Numbered from the stretch's first letter, positions 40,466 to 48,945 are shown. The stretch is DNA of 64,000 bases from Planomicrobium sp. CPCC 101079 (GCF_007859275.1 NZ_VOHC01000028.1:299539-363538), one strand, 5' to 3'. Program-made: numbers and translations. Notes: a model not told the origin generated them from the letters alone.

Positions 40466-41101
40466 TTATTTAAAAGCGTCTAGTTCTGATTTGATGGCTA
40501 ATGCTACATCACGCAAATAGTGTTTTCCGTGAGGAACTAAATTTTTTAAAGACACGCTTTTTTGAATAGCAGCCTTTTCTCCGCCTGGAAGCCATTCAAT
40601 TCCCTCCACTTCCATCTCCGCAGAAGTGCCCATGCACATATCATAAAAAGAAGAGAAGTCGGCTGACATCATTCCGGCCACTTCTTCTTTCTGCAGCTTA
40701 TACATTGCCGCAATGTTAGTTTCCGCTTTGTATAAAAAAACATGGCACCGTTCGTTGTCCAGGAAATCATTTTCATGGATTTGATCTTTAATGACGCCCA
40801 GTGGAATCAGTTCTTCAAAAGACACGGCAATCCCAAGCTCTTCTTCAACTTCCCTTACGCCGTCTTCCATCGTTTCATCCGCTAGAATATGTCCGGCCGC
40901 CGTAATATCAAATAAACCCGGAAAATCTTTCTTGTCTTTGCTCCGCAATTGCAGGTGGATAATGTCTTTTCCCTGTTTCCTGCCAACAAACCAGCAGTGA
41001 AATGTCTCATGCCAATAACCTTTTCCATGGACTTCCTGGCGCGAAGCCACTTTCAGAAAAATGCCTTCTTCATCGCATACTGCAATTTTTTCCGCTTCCA
41101 T
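40466..41101 (-). CDS. Nudix hydrolase (IDI/YfcD-like)
   Basis: A 211-residue Nudix protein with an isopentenyl-isomerase-like N-terminal half (VHGKGYWHETFHCWFV, then DITAAGHILADETMEDGVREVEEELGI broken here for length by nothing unusual). The Nudix helix REVEEELG is intact. The loop is one residue shorter than the textbook pattern, which I believe is normal for this subfamily. The ATG at 41101 follows GGAAGGAG. It lies after the diguanylate cyclase gene, separated by a terminator. Confidence 0.87.
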   Translation of the reverse strand: MEAEKIAVCDEEGIFLKVASRQEVHGKGYWHETFHCWFVGRKQGKDIIHLQLRSKDKKDFPGLFDITAAGHILADETMEDGVREVEEELGIAVSFEELIPLGVIKDQIHENDFLDNERCHVFLYKAETNIAAMYKLQKEEVAGMMSADFSSFYDMCMGTSAEMEVEGIEWLPGGEKAAIQKSVSLKNLVPHGKHYLRDVALAIKSELDAFK

Positions 41102-41120
41102 TTTTGGTCTCCTTCCGAGC

Positions 41121-41148
41121 AAAAAACCGGCAATCCTATGCCGGTTTT
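41121..41148 (-). terminator. Terminator of the diguanylate cyclase gene
   Basis: Minus-strand AACCGGCA-TAGGAT-TGCCGGTTTTTT, between the GGDEF and Nudix genes. Confidence 0.8.
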
Positions 41149-41165
41149 CCGTGACTTCTTTATCT

Positions 41166-42257
41166 TCAGCCAGCCCAAACCGTTACACGGTTTCTGCCCA
41201 TTTTCTTAGATTGATAGAGCGCTTGATCTGCTTCTTCGATGATCTGTTCCAGCGTTTTACCGCTTCCCGAGAAACTGACGCCAAGTGAAATGGTCAAATT
41301 CCCTTCCGGCTGCTGTTCTTCGCCTTCGAACCGGTAATCCTGCACCGTTTTCCGGAAGTGCTCAGCAGCTGCATTTACTCTGTCCGCGTCTGAAGCTCCC
41401 GAATAACAAAGGATAAATTCTTCGCCGCCATATCTGGCAATCAAATCATTTTTTCCAGCCGCTTCTTTCAACAACTGGCCCAATGTTCTTAATACCGCAT
41501 CTCCTTTTTGATGGCCATGGGTATCGTTATATGTTTTAAAATAATCCACATCAAACATCACAATGGATACCGGCTCATCCTTCATTAAAAGCTTTTGTAC
41601 CCTGTTCTTGAAAAACCGGATATTCGGCAAATGGGTCATTGGATCTTGGTTCGAGAGAAATTCCAGCTCTTTTCTTAACAACAGCTTACGATTTTCTTCA
41701 TTCAGCATCAAGGCCATTGATAATGCAGCAATCGTTGCAAAGACGAACATTACAGTAGCGATAAATGGCGTAATTGGTGTGCTCAGCAAGAAAGCAACGG
41801 TTTTGATCAGTTCAAACAAAACAAAACCTGTCATCATCCGCTTTAGATTGATAAGAACGAGAGATGTATTGGCTGTTTTTTTAACATGGAACAAAGCGCC
41901 AATTACAACCGGAAGAACAATCGATTGAAGGGTACCTTCGAACACCGTCGGTCCGCCCAAATAAATCCGGTAAACAGCCGGAAGGATGCTTGAGAGAATA
42001 CCGACCTTCCATCCGCCTATATAGGATATGAGAAACAGCGGGACTTCCCGTAAATCAATCCGCATCCCTTCATGCAAAAAAGGGTGGTACATGACGGAGA
42101 ACGTTAAAAAGTTTATAAAAAGCGCATAGCCGACAAACAATAAAGCAGGGTGCTTCTTTTCAAGTGAAAGCGATTCTTTGAACCGCAAAGCCATATACAT
42201 CAAGGCAATAATGAGAGCCATGTTTTCCAGAAAGAAAAAAAGTAATTTATCATCCAT
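41166..42257 (-). CDS. Membrane diguanylate cyclase (5TMR-LYT + GGDEF)
   Basis: A 363-residue protein: an N-terminal five/six-helix LytS-type sensor domain (residues 1-180, with the HPFLHEGMRIDLREVPLFLISYIGGWKVG-type conserved region) and a GGDEF domain (about 200-360). The active site reads GGEEF (ARYGGEEFILCYSG), which is catalytically competent for c-di-GMP synthesis from two GTP. The product-inhibition I-site RxxD upstream is GKND, so feedback inhibition is probably lost. The promoter is TTGACA-17-AATAAT at 42330-42358. Single gene. Confidence 0.9.
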   Translation of the reverse strand: MDDKLLFFFLENMALIIALMYMALRFKESLSLEKKHPALLFVGYALFINFLTFSVMYHPFLHEGMRIDLREVPLFLISYIGGWKVGILSSILPAVYRIYLGGPTVFEGTLQSIVLPVVIGALFHVKKTANTSLVLINLKRMMTGFVLFELIKTVAFLLSTPITPFIATVMFVFATIAALSMALMLNEENRKLLLRKELEFLSNQDPMTHLPNIRFFKNRVQKLLMKDEPVSIVMFDVDYFKTYNDTHGHQKGDAVLRTLGQLLKEAAGKNDLIARYGGEEFILCYSGASDADRVNAAAEHFRKTVQDYRFEGEEQQPEGNLTISLGVSFSGSGKTLEQIIEEADQALYQSKKMGRNRVTVWAG

Positions 42258-42329
42258 TTATCAACAATCTCCTTTAACACGTTCAAACGCTTGCCAAAGG
42301 TTGCGATTCTCATGGCATGCTAATATGTA

Positions 42330-42358
42330 ATTATTGGATAAATATGTTTGTTTGTCAA
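42330..42358 (-). promoter_or_regulatory. Promoter of the diguanylate cyclase gene
   Basis: Minus-strand TTGACA (42353-42358), 17-nt spacer, AATAAT (42330-42335); a perfect -35 with a weaker -10. Confidence 0.55.
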
Positions 42359-42386
42359 CGCTCGTAGGGAAAAATAACTAGCCTGC

Positions 42387-43088
42387 TTAACAGCTTTTTT
42401 CGTCCAACACTTTTAAAGACGAAGAGCCTTGTATCGTTTCCAGCCATTCGACAACTTCCATCAAGTCATCAATCACTCCGTCCGAATCCGGTTCACTCCA
42501 TAGCGGGTCTTTTTTCCAAAGGGCTTTCATTCCAGTGTTGCGGGCTGCTGCCACATCATTTTCTGGATGGTCGCCGATGAAAACACTTTCGGAAGGAGCG
42601 ACTTGAAGACGATCCAAAGCGCGATGGAACAACCTAACGTCAGGCTTTTTCATATTCTCCCACTCGGAAATCAGGATTGCATCAAAATACGATTCAATCT
42701 TTAATGCCTTGATATTGTCCAACTGAAACTGCCCTTTTCCATTTGAGATGATTGCCATAGGAATGGACCGCTCTTTTAATCTTTTCAGCATGGCAAGCAA
42801 ACTTGGAAACGGCATGCAGTGGTTCTTGAACTCCGTAATGTAATCTTGCAGCAATGCCTCTTGGCTGATGCCTTGGATTTCATATTCCGCGATAAGCTGC
42901 TCGTACACTTTATCTTTCCAGACATAGCCGCGGTTATCCAGTTCAATGAACCGGGAAACAAACCGCTCTTTTGGAACATGGCCCACCCATTCCTCTAGCC
43001 GATCATATTGCCTGTCGATAAAAGCTAAAAGAGAAGCATCCCGGTCAAGCAAGGTTCCGTCCAAGTCAAATAATACAGCTTTGATCAA
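42387..43088 (-). CDS. HAD-superfamily hydrolase
   Basis: A 233-residue phosphatase-type HAD protein. Motif I is FDLDGTLLD (residues 7-15), motif II the Ser/Asn of AIISNGKGQ, the motif III Lys lies in MKKPD and motif IV in FIGDHPENDVAAA. A cap domain sits between motifs I and II. It is the last gene of a three-gene set with the histidine phosphatase and the NAT-like gene, 16 nt after the former. The substrate is unknown. Confidence 0.88.
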   Translation of the reverse strand: MIKAVLFDLDGTLLDRDASLLAFIDRQYDRLEEWVGHVPKERFVSRFIELDNRGYVWKDKVYEQLIAEYEIQGISQEALLQDYITEFKNHCMPFPSLLAMLKRLKERSIPMAIISNGKGQFQLDNIKALKIESYFDAILISEWENMKKPDVRLFHRALDRLQVAPSESVFIGDHPENDVAAARNTGMKALWKKDPLWSEPDSDGVIDDLMEVVEWLETIQGSSSLKVLDEKSC

Positions 43089-43104
43089 TGCCTCTCCACT
43101 CCCT

Positions 43105-43656
43105 TTATTGGAAATTGCCTATGCGTTTTACGCCAATCAACTCAGTACCTTCAAAAGCTAATTTATAAATATCTGGCATTGTGAGCTTCTGCCAAAACTG
43201 AAAATCGTATTGAGAATCAAAATGATTCATGATCAATACCATGATATTGCCGTGCGTTCCGATGACTATGTTTTTTCCTGCATGGGTGCGCAAAATTTCC
43301 AACGTCTTCTTAACGCCGCGCGCCCTTGCTCTCGCGTTCGACTCCCCGCCTTCCCAAGCAAATTCTTCATCATGCCACACCTTTTGAATAGCGTGCGCAA
43401 AGTCCGCAACAGGCCCGTCAGCCAGCATCCGTTCCCGGAACTCGTCCATCAATTCGATATTACCTCCCTCAAGCCTTTCGATCGTCTGAATCGCCCGCTT
43501 GTAGGGGCTTGAAATGACGAGGTCAATAGATTCCTTCTTCAATAATTCTGCAACGGCATATGCATCGTGCGCACCTTTTTCCGACAGCGGGCGCACCAAC
43601 TCATCCGGTGTGTACATTGAATGAGCATGCCGCACAAAGTACAGATTGGTTGTCAT
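43105..43656 (-). CDS. Histidine phosphatase family protein
   Basis: A 183-residue phosphoglycerate-mutase-like phosphatase. The catalytic His is in FVRHAHS (RHA instead of the usual RHG), with the downstream Arg/Glu in SSPYKRAIQTIERL and the second His in IGTHGN. Its ATG overlaps the preceding gene's stop (ATGA), so it is coupled to the NAT-like gene. The substrate may be a small phosphate ester. Confidence 0.88.
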   Translation of the reverse strand: MTTNLYFVRHAHSMYTPDELVRPLSEKGAHDAYAVAELLKKESIDLVISSPYKRAIQTIERLEGGNIELMDEFRERMLADGPVADFAHAIQKVWHDEEFAWEGGESNARARARGVKKTLEILRTHAGKNIVIGTHGNIMVLIMNHFDSQYDFQFWQKLTMPDIYKLAFEGTELIGVKRIGNFQ

Positions 43657-44447
43657 GCTTTTTCACTCTTTTCTTGAGATAGACGTATCTCATCGTATAT
43701 TTTTAAAGTTTCGATCAAAAATGCTTTATCTACACCGGTCCACTTATGGATGCGCTCCGCCCATTCCTCTATTGTCGATAACGAATCTTCAGGAAACAGC
43801 CCATTGCTCGTACTCAATACACTTTCCCAATCATCAAATTCCCAATGGGCGATTTCACCCTTATACGGAATGCGCTTTTCAAACAGTGGTTTGGGATATA
43901 CGTGATTTTGCGAAAACTCTGCCGCCTCCATAAAAAAATCTAGCGCAATCGGTTCTGTCTCATAGCTTTGTCTCGACTGTTTGCCGTTTGGCCGGTGATA
44001 GATAATTTCCACTTCCTTCTCTTTAGGCAGCACTTGCACTTCCGCCGCCGGGAAAAAGCCGGCTAGCCGTTCTTTCTTGAATGCTTTGCTGTCCCCGTCG
44101 ATTAAAATCGGCTGCAGCCACAAATCACCCAAATCGCATAAATAACGATTGCCCGAAGCGTCTTCGGCCACTAGCCCGACATGAGCATCTTCGGTATTCA
44201 GATGGCTGCCGACAGGATAAGCCTTGATGCCGGCCTTTGTAAACTCATCCAATAGCCAAATCGCTAAGTCAAAACAGTTGCCGCTGATCCCGTAGCGCTC
44301 GCGATGAGCTTTCATCAACGTAACCGTCCGCTGCCTTTTCCCTTCCGCCTTCGAATAAAACCAAGCTTTCGCAAAAGTTTCCATTGGAAATTCGTCAAAC
44401 TTGCTCCATACTGTCAGAATCTCTTGGGGCGCTTTCATCCTATTCAC
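43653..44447 (-). CDS. Arylamine N-acetyltransferase-like / transglutaminase-fold protein
   Basis: A 264-residue protein with a NAT-type Cys-His-Asp triad: Cys in GISGNCFDLAIWLLDEF (about residue 57), His in EDAHVGLV and Asp in YLCDLGDLWLQP. Overall similarity to classical NAT enzymes is weak and it could be a distinct cysteine acyltransferase or amidase. The start is ATG 44447 or four codons later. First gene of the operon with the histidine phosphatase and HAD genes. Confidence 0.75.
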   Translation of the reverse strand: MNRMKAPQEILTVWSKFDEFPMETFAKAWFYSKAEGKRQRTVTLMKAHRERYGISGNCFDLAIWLLDEFTKAGIKAYPVGSHLNTEDAHVGLVAEDASGNRYLCDLGDLWLQPILIDGDSKAFKKERLAGFFPAAEVQVLPKEKEVEIIYHRPNGKQSRQSYETEPIALDFFMEAAEFSQNHVYPKPLFEKRIPYKGEIAHWEFDDWESVLSTSNGLFPEDSLSTIEEWAERIHKWTGVDKAFLIETLKIYDEIRLSQEKSEKA

Positions 44448-44551
44448 CTTCTTCTAAAGTATCTTGTTATACTTTCGGGCTTCGAGCAGCTAATCCCTTT
44501 TGGATTCCATATGAAAAAAGGACGGCCCTTATCGGAACCCTCCTCTTTCAC

Positions 44552-45562
44552 CTAAGATTCTAGCACTTCTTTTTTTAGCGGCGGCGCCATAAAATCCGGT
44601 TGTATTGGTTCACCAATCGATTCGGCAAGAATACGGTCAATTTCTTTTTTATCACCATCCGTCAGCTTCCAGCCTTCAATCCGGCTAAGCGGCTCCAGTT
44701 GTTCTGGCCGGCGTGCACCGCGGAGCGCAATTCCTGTCTCTGATTGGTCCAGTACATAACGCACCGCCAAATCAATCAAAGGGCGCCCATATGCTTGCTG
44801 TGCAAACTGTGCCAATTTGTCTGCCGCAGCCAAATATTGATCGAAAAGTGGCTGTTTGAATTTCGGATCAGTTTCTTTTCGAATATCACCTTCCCCGAAC
44901 TCACGGTTTCGAGTCATTTTCCCTGACAATAAGCCCCGGCATAGGCTGCTGTATAAATACAATGTAGCATTATGTTTTTTACTATACGGAAAAATCTCCT
45001 TTTCCGCTTCCCGTTCAAACAAGTTATAGGGCGGCTGAATCGCATGGATCGGCGCCACTTTCAGGAACGCCTCCATTTCATCAATAGTAAAGTTGCTGAC
45101 GCCGATTGCCGCAATTTTCCCCTCATCATAAAGCAGCTTCATTGCTTCAGCCGTTTCCTCCATTGATACAGCTGGATCTGGCCAGTGGACAAAATAAACG
45201 TCGACATAATCCGTCTGTAAATTTTTAAGCGTCTCCTCTATTTCCGCAGTGATCCTCTTTTTCGAACCATCTCGGTAAATTTCTTCGCCTTTCCAGCTCA
45301 ACCCGCATTTCGCGGACAAAATGATATCCTCCCGCTTGCCGCTTTCTTTCAGCGCTTTGCCGATCAATCTTTCCGAATGTCCATAGCCATAGTCTATCGC
45401 CGTATCAATTACCGTTATCCCTTGGTCCATCGCCGCATGAAGCATGCGCAGTGCTTCTTCATCATCGTTGCCGCCCCACATCGCGCCGCCGATCGGCCAG
45501 GTGCCCACGCCAAACCGTGATGCTTTTTTCCCTATGCCCGGAATGCTTGTGTATTCCATCAC
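44552..45562 (-). CDS. Aldo/keto reductase
   Basis: A 336-residue AKR-superfamily oxidoreductase. The catalytic Asp-Tyr pair is in VIDTAIDYGYGHSERLIGKAL, Lys in LSAKCGLSW and His in DVYFVHWPD; GVSNF marks the NADP-binding barrel. It reduces carbonyls with NADPH; specificity unknown. The ATG follows AAAGGGAGCG. Single gene, upstream of a decayed region. Confidence 0.9.
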   Translation of the reverse strand: MMEYTSIPGIGKKASRFGVGTWPIGGAMWGGNDDEEALRMLHAAMDQGITVIDTAIDYGYGHSERLIGKALKESGKREDIILSAKCGLSWKGEEIYRDGSKKRITAEIEETLKNLQTDYVDVYFVHWPDPAVSMEETAEAMKLLYDEGKIAAIGVSNFTIDEMEAFLKVAPIHAIQPPYNLFEREAEKEIFPYSKKHNATLYLYSSLCRGLLSGKMTRNREFGEGDIRKETDPKFKQPLFDQYLAAADKLAQFAQQAYGRPLIDLAVRYVLDQSETGIALRGARRPEQLEPLSRIEGWKLTDGDKKEIDRILAESIGEPIQPDFMAPPLKKEVLES

Positions 45563-45679
45563 AATCGCTCCCTTTATTAAAAGTCATTGTCTTTAACCTT
45601 CCCTTGAAATGGCGGATAAAAACATCTGTTCCTTCAACAGCGAGAGAGCATCAGAACCATTAAAGACCTTGGATTTTCA

Positions 45680-45980
45680 TTAGCTCACTATAAAGTGCTT
45701 CATTGCTTGAAGCCGGATTTCCGGGTGCATGCCATCAAACAAATTTGAACTTAAGCCGATTTTTATATCTGGATAGCGTTTCTCAAAAGCTGCATTTGCA
45801 GTTTAAGCACCTCGTTATCGAACGTTTCCTTCCCATCGCTATCCCTTAAGTGAATGTGAAAATGTTCAACTCCTAAATTTTTAACAGATGGATATCTTTT
45901 ATAATTTCATCGGGCGTAATAGGTGTTTGCGGGTGTTCTTGTTTAGTCCGGCCGCCGTTCAAACAAACTTGGATTACCAT
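45680..45980 (-). pseudogene. Truncated, twice-frameshifted BKACE (DUF849) gene
   Basis: From an ATG at 45980 behind AGGTGG the frame reads MVIQVCLNGGRTKQ, then ITPDEIIKDIHLLK. Two single-base deletions (near 45878 and near 45779) must be repaired to continue as LGVEHFHIHLRDSDGKETF, LKLQMQLLRKRYPDIKIGL and SSNLFDGMHPEIRLQAMKHF, ending at TAA 45680. The HxH metal-binding segment (HFHIH) and the N-terminus match beta-keto-acid cleavage enzymes, normally about 270-300 residues. About two-thirds is missing, so the gene is dead. Confidence 0.8.
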
Positions 45981-46041
45981 TTCTTGTCCACCTTTATATG
46001 AATTTATTAGGCATAGACCGCACAGCCGGAGAAACCGCAGA

Positions 46042-46131
46042 TTAGTTTTGCTGGTTAACGAAGAAATGCTTATGGAGTTCGGCAGTTTCCTTTTTGCAGA
46101 AGGTGCATTTCTTCTGAAACACCGAAAACAT
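46042..46131 (-). CDS. Possible 29-residue Cys/His-rich small protein
   Basis: A short frame with ATG at 46131, AAGGG six nt upstream, encoding a peptide that starts MFSVFQKKCTFCKKETAELH and ends FVNQQN. It has one CxxC and two His, a possible zinc knuckle. After its stop another frame gives CGFSGCAVYA followed by a stop, so the original may have been a longer four-Cys protein broken by a frameshift. It lies between a lipoprotein gene and a pseudogene and may be part of the decay. Confidence 0.3.
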   Translation of the reverse strand: MFSVFQKKCTFCKKETAELHKHFFVNQQN

Positions 46132-46146
46132 CCAAATCCCTTGTTC

Positions 46147-46518
46147 TTATTCTTCCATCATTGTGTTTCTGGCAATAAAATATTTGCCGTATCGTTCGTA
46201 AATAATTTCATCATCGCCGCTTTCTTTCATAGCGAATAATTTCGCTCCGGGATTCAGCTCATTCGAATCGAAATCTGTTTCAACATAATTCACCACTGTA
46301 TCCATATCCACAACATTCCGCTTCACTTCGCCAAGCAGCTCGCCGACCTCTTCTTCCGCTGCTTCCTCATCCGTCAGTTCATAGCTAATACCGTCATACT
46401 TCACAAACGAATAAGCCCAAGATGCTTCAGAACCATTTAATGTAAAGGGGACTTCTGAGCAAGCAGCCAAGACGAATAGCATCAATACAGTCCCTACCCC
46501 CGCTAAGCTTTTCTTCAT
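46147..46518 (-). CDS. Small secreted lipoprotein of unknown function
   Basis: A 123-residue protein with a classical lipoprotein signal (MKKSLAGVGTVLMLFVLAAC). The mature part is short and acidic (DEEAAEEEVGELLGEV) and resembles nothing I can name; conserved-looking segments are YSFVKYDGISYEL and PGAKLFAMKESGDDEIIYER, reminiscent of small NosA/YuaB-like lipoproteins without real support. The second ATG at 46518 is 8 nt after AAAGGAGG and is the likely start. Confidence 0.8.
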   Translation of the reverse strand: MKKSLAGVGTVLMLFVLAACSEVPFTLNGSEASWAYSFVKYDGISYELTDEEAAEEEVGELLGEVKRNVVDMDTVVNYVETDFDSNELNPGAKLFAMKESGDDEIIYERYGKYFIARNTMMEE

Positions 46519-46576
46519 GGCCATTCCCTCCTTTGTGTAGGTAGATGGGAAAACTGACAGGGTGCCGCAATGTTTT

Positions 46577-46978
46577 TCAAAAGCGCGCCAGCAAGTATTC
46601 CCGGTCTTCCGGATAATTCAGGTCCAGACTTCTTATTTCAGCTTGCGCCTTCCAAGCAATATCCATGATCAGTCTGTCCGGATCTTGAATTTGCGCCTTC
46701 CCGCCTATGATTTTCATTGAAAAATAATGAACTTCATAAGCGATTTGAATGTCTTCATAAACGCCGCTTTTTACTTTCAGCTTCTCGACGACCTCTACTT
46801 TATAGCCTGTTTCTTCTCGGACTTCTCTTACTGCACATTCTTCAAAAGTCTCCTTATCCGCAAGCCCTCCGGTTGGGACTGACCATTTTCCAGCTCCTTC
46901 TAATCTGCCTTCTAACACCATCAACAACTCATTCTTGTCGTTCAGGCAAATGCCTGCAGCACCCAGCCATTTCTCCAT
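46577..46978 (-). CDS. Nudix hydrolase
   Basis: A 133-residue Nudix protein with an intact box: GGLADKETFEECAVREVREETGY (G, E, RE and EETG in place). N-terminus WLGAAGICLNDKNELLMVLEGR is MutT-like. The ATG at 46978 follows AAAAGGGG. A possible substrate is a modified (d)NTP or another nucleoside diphosphate derivative. It lies in a run of minus-strand enzymes of unknown substrate. Confidence 0.88.
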   Translation of the reverse strand: MEKWLGAAGICLNDKNELLMVLEGRLEGAGKWSVPTGGLADKETFEECAVREVREETGYKVEVVEKLKVKSGVYEDIQIAYEVHYFSMKIIGGKAQIQDPDRLIMDIAWKAQAEIRSLDLNYPEDREYLLARF

Positions 46979-47048
46979 TTCGGCACCCCTTTTATGTAAA
47001 ATCAACTGATTCTCCAGTTTTTGCTTGCGGCCAATACCAACCTGTTAT

Positions 47049-47561
47049 TTACAGCGCTTTAAGCCAACTTTCTCGTAATGGGGAACCAATCAGCACTTTT
47101 AAAACTTCGAGCTTCTCCAAGTCTTTGTCGTTGTTCTTTGTTCGCCTATAACCATCTCGTGAAGAGTGCCGGTAGACTTTTAGGTAAGCCCCAGGAGAAA
47201 GCTGATAGTAATAGGCGCCCTCCTCTACAACTGCCTCCAGTTTCTTATCATCAACTCCCGCAAAGTCTTTTAGATCCTCGGTAAAAGAAAAACCCAGTTT
47301 AACGTCTGCTTTTTGGAATTCGTGCTCAGTCAAATCGATCAATGAATAATCCTGTTGCTCCATGAATGCCTTCAATATTTCCCATTTTTCTTGCAGAAAA
47401 ACCACAGGCACGAGAACATCAATATCTTGCGGAGAAAAATCGATTTTCGCCGCTTTAGTGAGCCCTAAAGATCCATACAGCACAGGCACAATGCCTAATT
47501 GGCAATTCAAAAGTTTGCAGATTGTTAGAAATTCGCCATACAGTCCAGCTTCTTTGGCCAT
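47049..47561 (-). CDS. Nucleotidyltransferase-like protein
   Basis: A protein of about 170 residues with a polymerase-beta-type nucleotidyltransferase motif GSLGLTKAAKIDFSPQDIDVL: the GS helix and the DxD-type Asp pair (QDIDV) are present. It resembles small phosphoribosyl/aminoglycoside nucleotidyltransferase-like proteins without certain assignment. The start is ATG 47561 (AAAAGGGTGG upstream) or 47591 (AAAAGGCG). Function unknown. Confidence 0.7.
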   Translation of the reverse strand: MAKEAGLYGEFLTICKLLNCQLGIVPVLYGSLGLTKAAKIDFSPQDIDVLVPVVFLQEKWEILKAFMEQQDYSLIDLTEHEFQKADVKLGFSFTEDLKDFAGVDDKKLEAVVEEGAYYYQLSPGAYLKVYRHSSRDGYRRTKNNDKDLEKLEVLKVLIGSPLRESWLKAL

Positions 47562-47599
47562 AGGCCCACCCTTTTCCAACTTTATTTCCATCGCCTTTT

Positions 47600-48058
47600 T
47601 TAAAGCTTCATTTTCATTCCTTCATGCGTTGCAGTGAAGCCAAGCTGTTCATAAAAACGATGTGCGTCTTCCCGCTGCTTGTCGGTTGTCAGCTGTACTA
47701 AATGGCAGCCGCGTTCTTTTGCGCGCCGAATCGCCCAGCGAATAAGCGCCGTTCCGATTCCTTTTCCGCGTTCTGAAGAAGAAGTCCTAACCCCTTCAAT
47801 TGTCGCTCGCCATCCGCCTTGATGCGTGATGTAAGGGGTAAACGTAATTTGCTGCACACCAACCACATCTTTCCCAAGGCAAGCTACTACGAGCTCATTA
47901 TTCGCATCAGCGGCAATTGCCTGAAAAGCATTCAAATAACTTTCCGGAAGCGGTTGTTCGTACCGTTCTCTTGTGCTTCCTAGTGAATCGTCTGCAAGCA
48001 TTTCCACAATCCGGTCCAAATCTTGTTCTGTTGCTAATCGAAATGTAACAGTATCCAC
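47600..48058 (-). CDS. GNAT family N-acetyltransferase
   Basis: A 152-residue acetyltransferase with the acetyl-CoA loop SSERGKGIGTALIRWAI and the C-terminal RFYEQLGFTATHEGMKM segment. The best start is GTG at 48058, eight nt after GAGGAGG; an ATG at 48082 overlaps the Nudix stop (ATGA) and would also be coupled but has no site of its own. Cotranscribed with the upstream Nudix gene. Substrate unknown. Confidence 0.87.
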   Translation of the reverse strand: MDTVTFRLATEQDLDRIVEMLADDSLGSTRERYEQPLPESYLNAFQAIAADANNELVVACLGKDVVGVQQITFTPYITHQGGWRATIEGVRTSSSERGKGIGTALIRWAIRRAKERGCHLVQLTTDKQREDAHRFYEQLGFTATHEGMKMKL

Positions 48059-48078
48059 TCGCAAGTCCTCCTCATAAC

Positions 48079-48525
48079 TCAAATATAATCAAAAATCCGC
48101 ATATCCACTTCGTCGAAACAACCGATATCTTCCCTTAAATCCCATAGCCTAATTTCGGTGGTCTCCTCATTTTCACGGAACGGCTGCAAACGATCAATGG
48201 CAGTCGAGTAAACCGGGTTGTATTTCACCTTTCCACTGTGCTGATTCTTAGCCTTAAGCAATCCTTTAAACACTAAATTTGACACCATCTGTCCTGTTTC
48301 TTCATAAAGCTCGCGCATCGCACATTCTTTCGGAGTCTCCTCTCCCTCTCTTCGCCCGGCAGGAAGTTCCCATTGGCTGCGCCACTTGTTGAAGCAGATC
48401 AAGTATTTCCCTTCGCATACCACAACTGCAAAAGAACCAGCTAGCGGCTTATATTTGTACATTTCGCCTTCATTTATCCGAATAAACTCCAGAAATTCAA
48501 AGCCATTATTGTTGGTTTGGTTCAT
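48079..48525 (-). CDS. Nudix hydrolase
   Basis: A 148-residue Nudix protein with an intact box (ELPAGRREGEETPKECAMRELYEETG) and the ADP-ribose/nucleoside-diphosphate-sugar style WELPAGR. The ATG at 48525 follows AAAGGAG. Its 3' end overlaps the start region of the GNAT gene, so the pair is an operon, preceded by a small membrane-protein gene 22 nt upstream. Confidence 0.88.
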   Translation of the reverse strand: MNQTNNNGFEFLEFIRINEGEMYKYKPLAGSFAVVVCEGKYLICFNKWRSQWELPAGRREGEETPKECAMRELYEETGQMVSNLVFKGLLKAKNQHSGKVKYNPVYSTAIDRLQPFRENEETTEIRLWDLREDIGCFDEVDMRIFDYI

Positions 48526-48547
48526 CACTTTTCTCCTTTGTCGCGAT

Positions 48548-48847
48548 TTACTTGAATTTCGCACGGTGCTTTTCTTCGTTGCCGAAAATTCCGACCAGCA
48601 CAGCAATCAGGCCGAAGACAAAAATTATAACGAACAAGATGACCATAAGACCGCCGCCTGCAAATCCGTCGCCCACCAGAATGCCGTATTGGACGCCTAT
48701 CAGCCAAGACAGAAAAGGTGCAATAATAAGCATAGCGGCCAATCCCCAAATGACGTTTTTTTGTTTCCATGATTTATTTTTACTCCAGGCATAAGCGCCT
48801 GCTATCCCCATAGCCAGAATAGCCAGCACTCCCCCTATCGCTTCCAT
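48548..48847 (-). CDS. Small three-helix membrane protein
   Basis: A 99-residue protein with three hydrophobic segments (residues 5-20, 32-52 and 65-90) and a basic tail NEEKHRAKFK. AGGAGAAGG precedes the ATG. No family recognised; Gly-rich turns (GDGFAGGGLM) suggest a bundled membrane protein. Upstream of the Nudix and GNAT genes on the same strand. Confidence 0.75.
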   Translation of the reverse strand: MEAIGGVLAILAMGIAGAYAWSKNKSWKQKNVIWGLAAMLIIAPFLSWLIGVQYGILVGDGFAGGGLMVILFVIIFVFGLIAVLVGIFGNEEKHRAKFK

Positions 48848-48945
48848 ATACCCTTCTCCTCTTCTGCTTTCCTTCCAGAACTTTACTTTTATTCTACCAA
48901 AAATTACACAAATATTTTAACTACTTTACAACAAGATAATAAAAA

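Larger units (their letters stand above)
45563..46146. other. Decayed intergenic stretch
   Basis: This 584-bp gap between the aldo/keto reductase and a lipoprotein gene has no intact long reading frame. It holds a minus-strand remnant of a BKACE (DUF849) gene (45680-45980) and a possible 29-codon Cys-rich frame (46042-46131). I see no repeat, mobile element or RNA in the remainder. Confidence 0.7.

Noticed and set aside
40840..40920. Apparent one-residue deletion in the Nudix box of the 40466-41101 gene
   Set aside because: I recall the short loop (GHxLAxET-x5-RE) as normal for this IDI-like subfamily in Firmicutes, so it is not treated as an anomaly.
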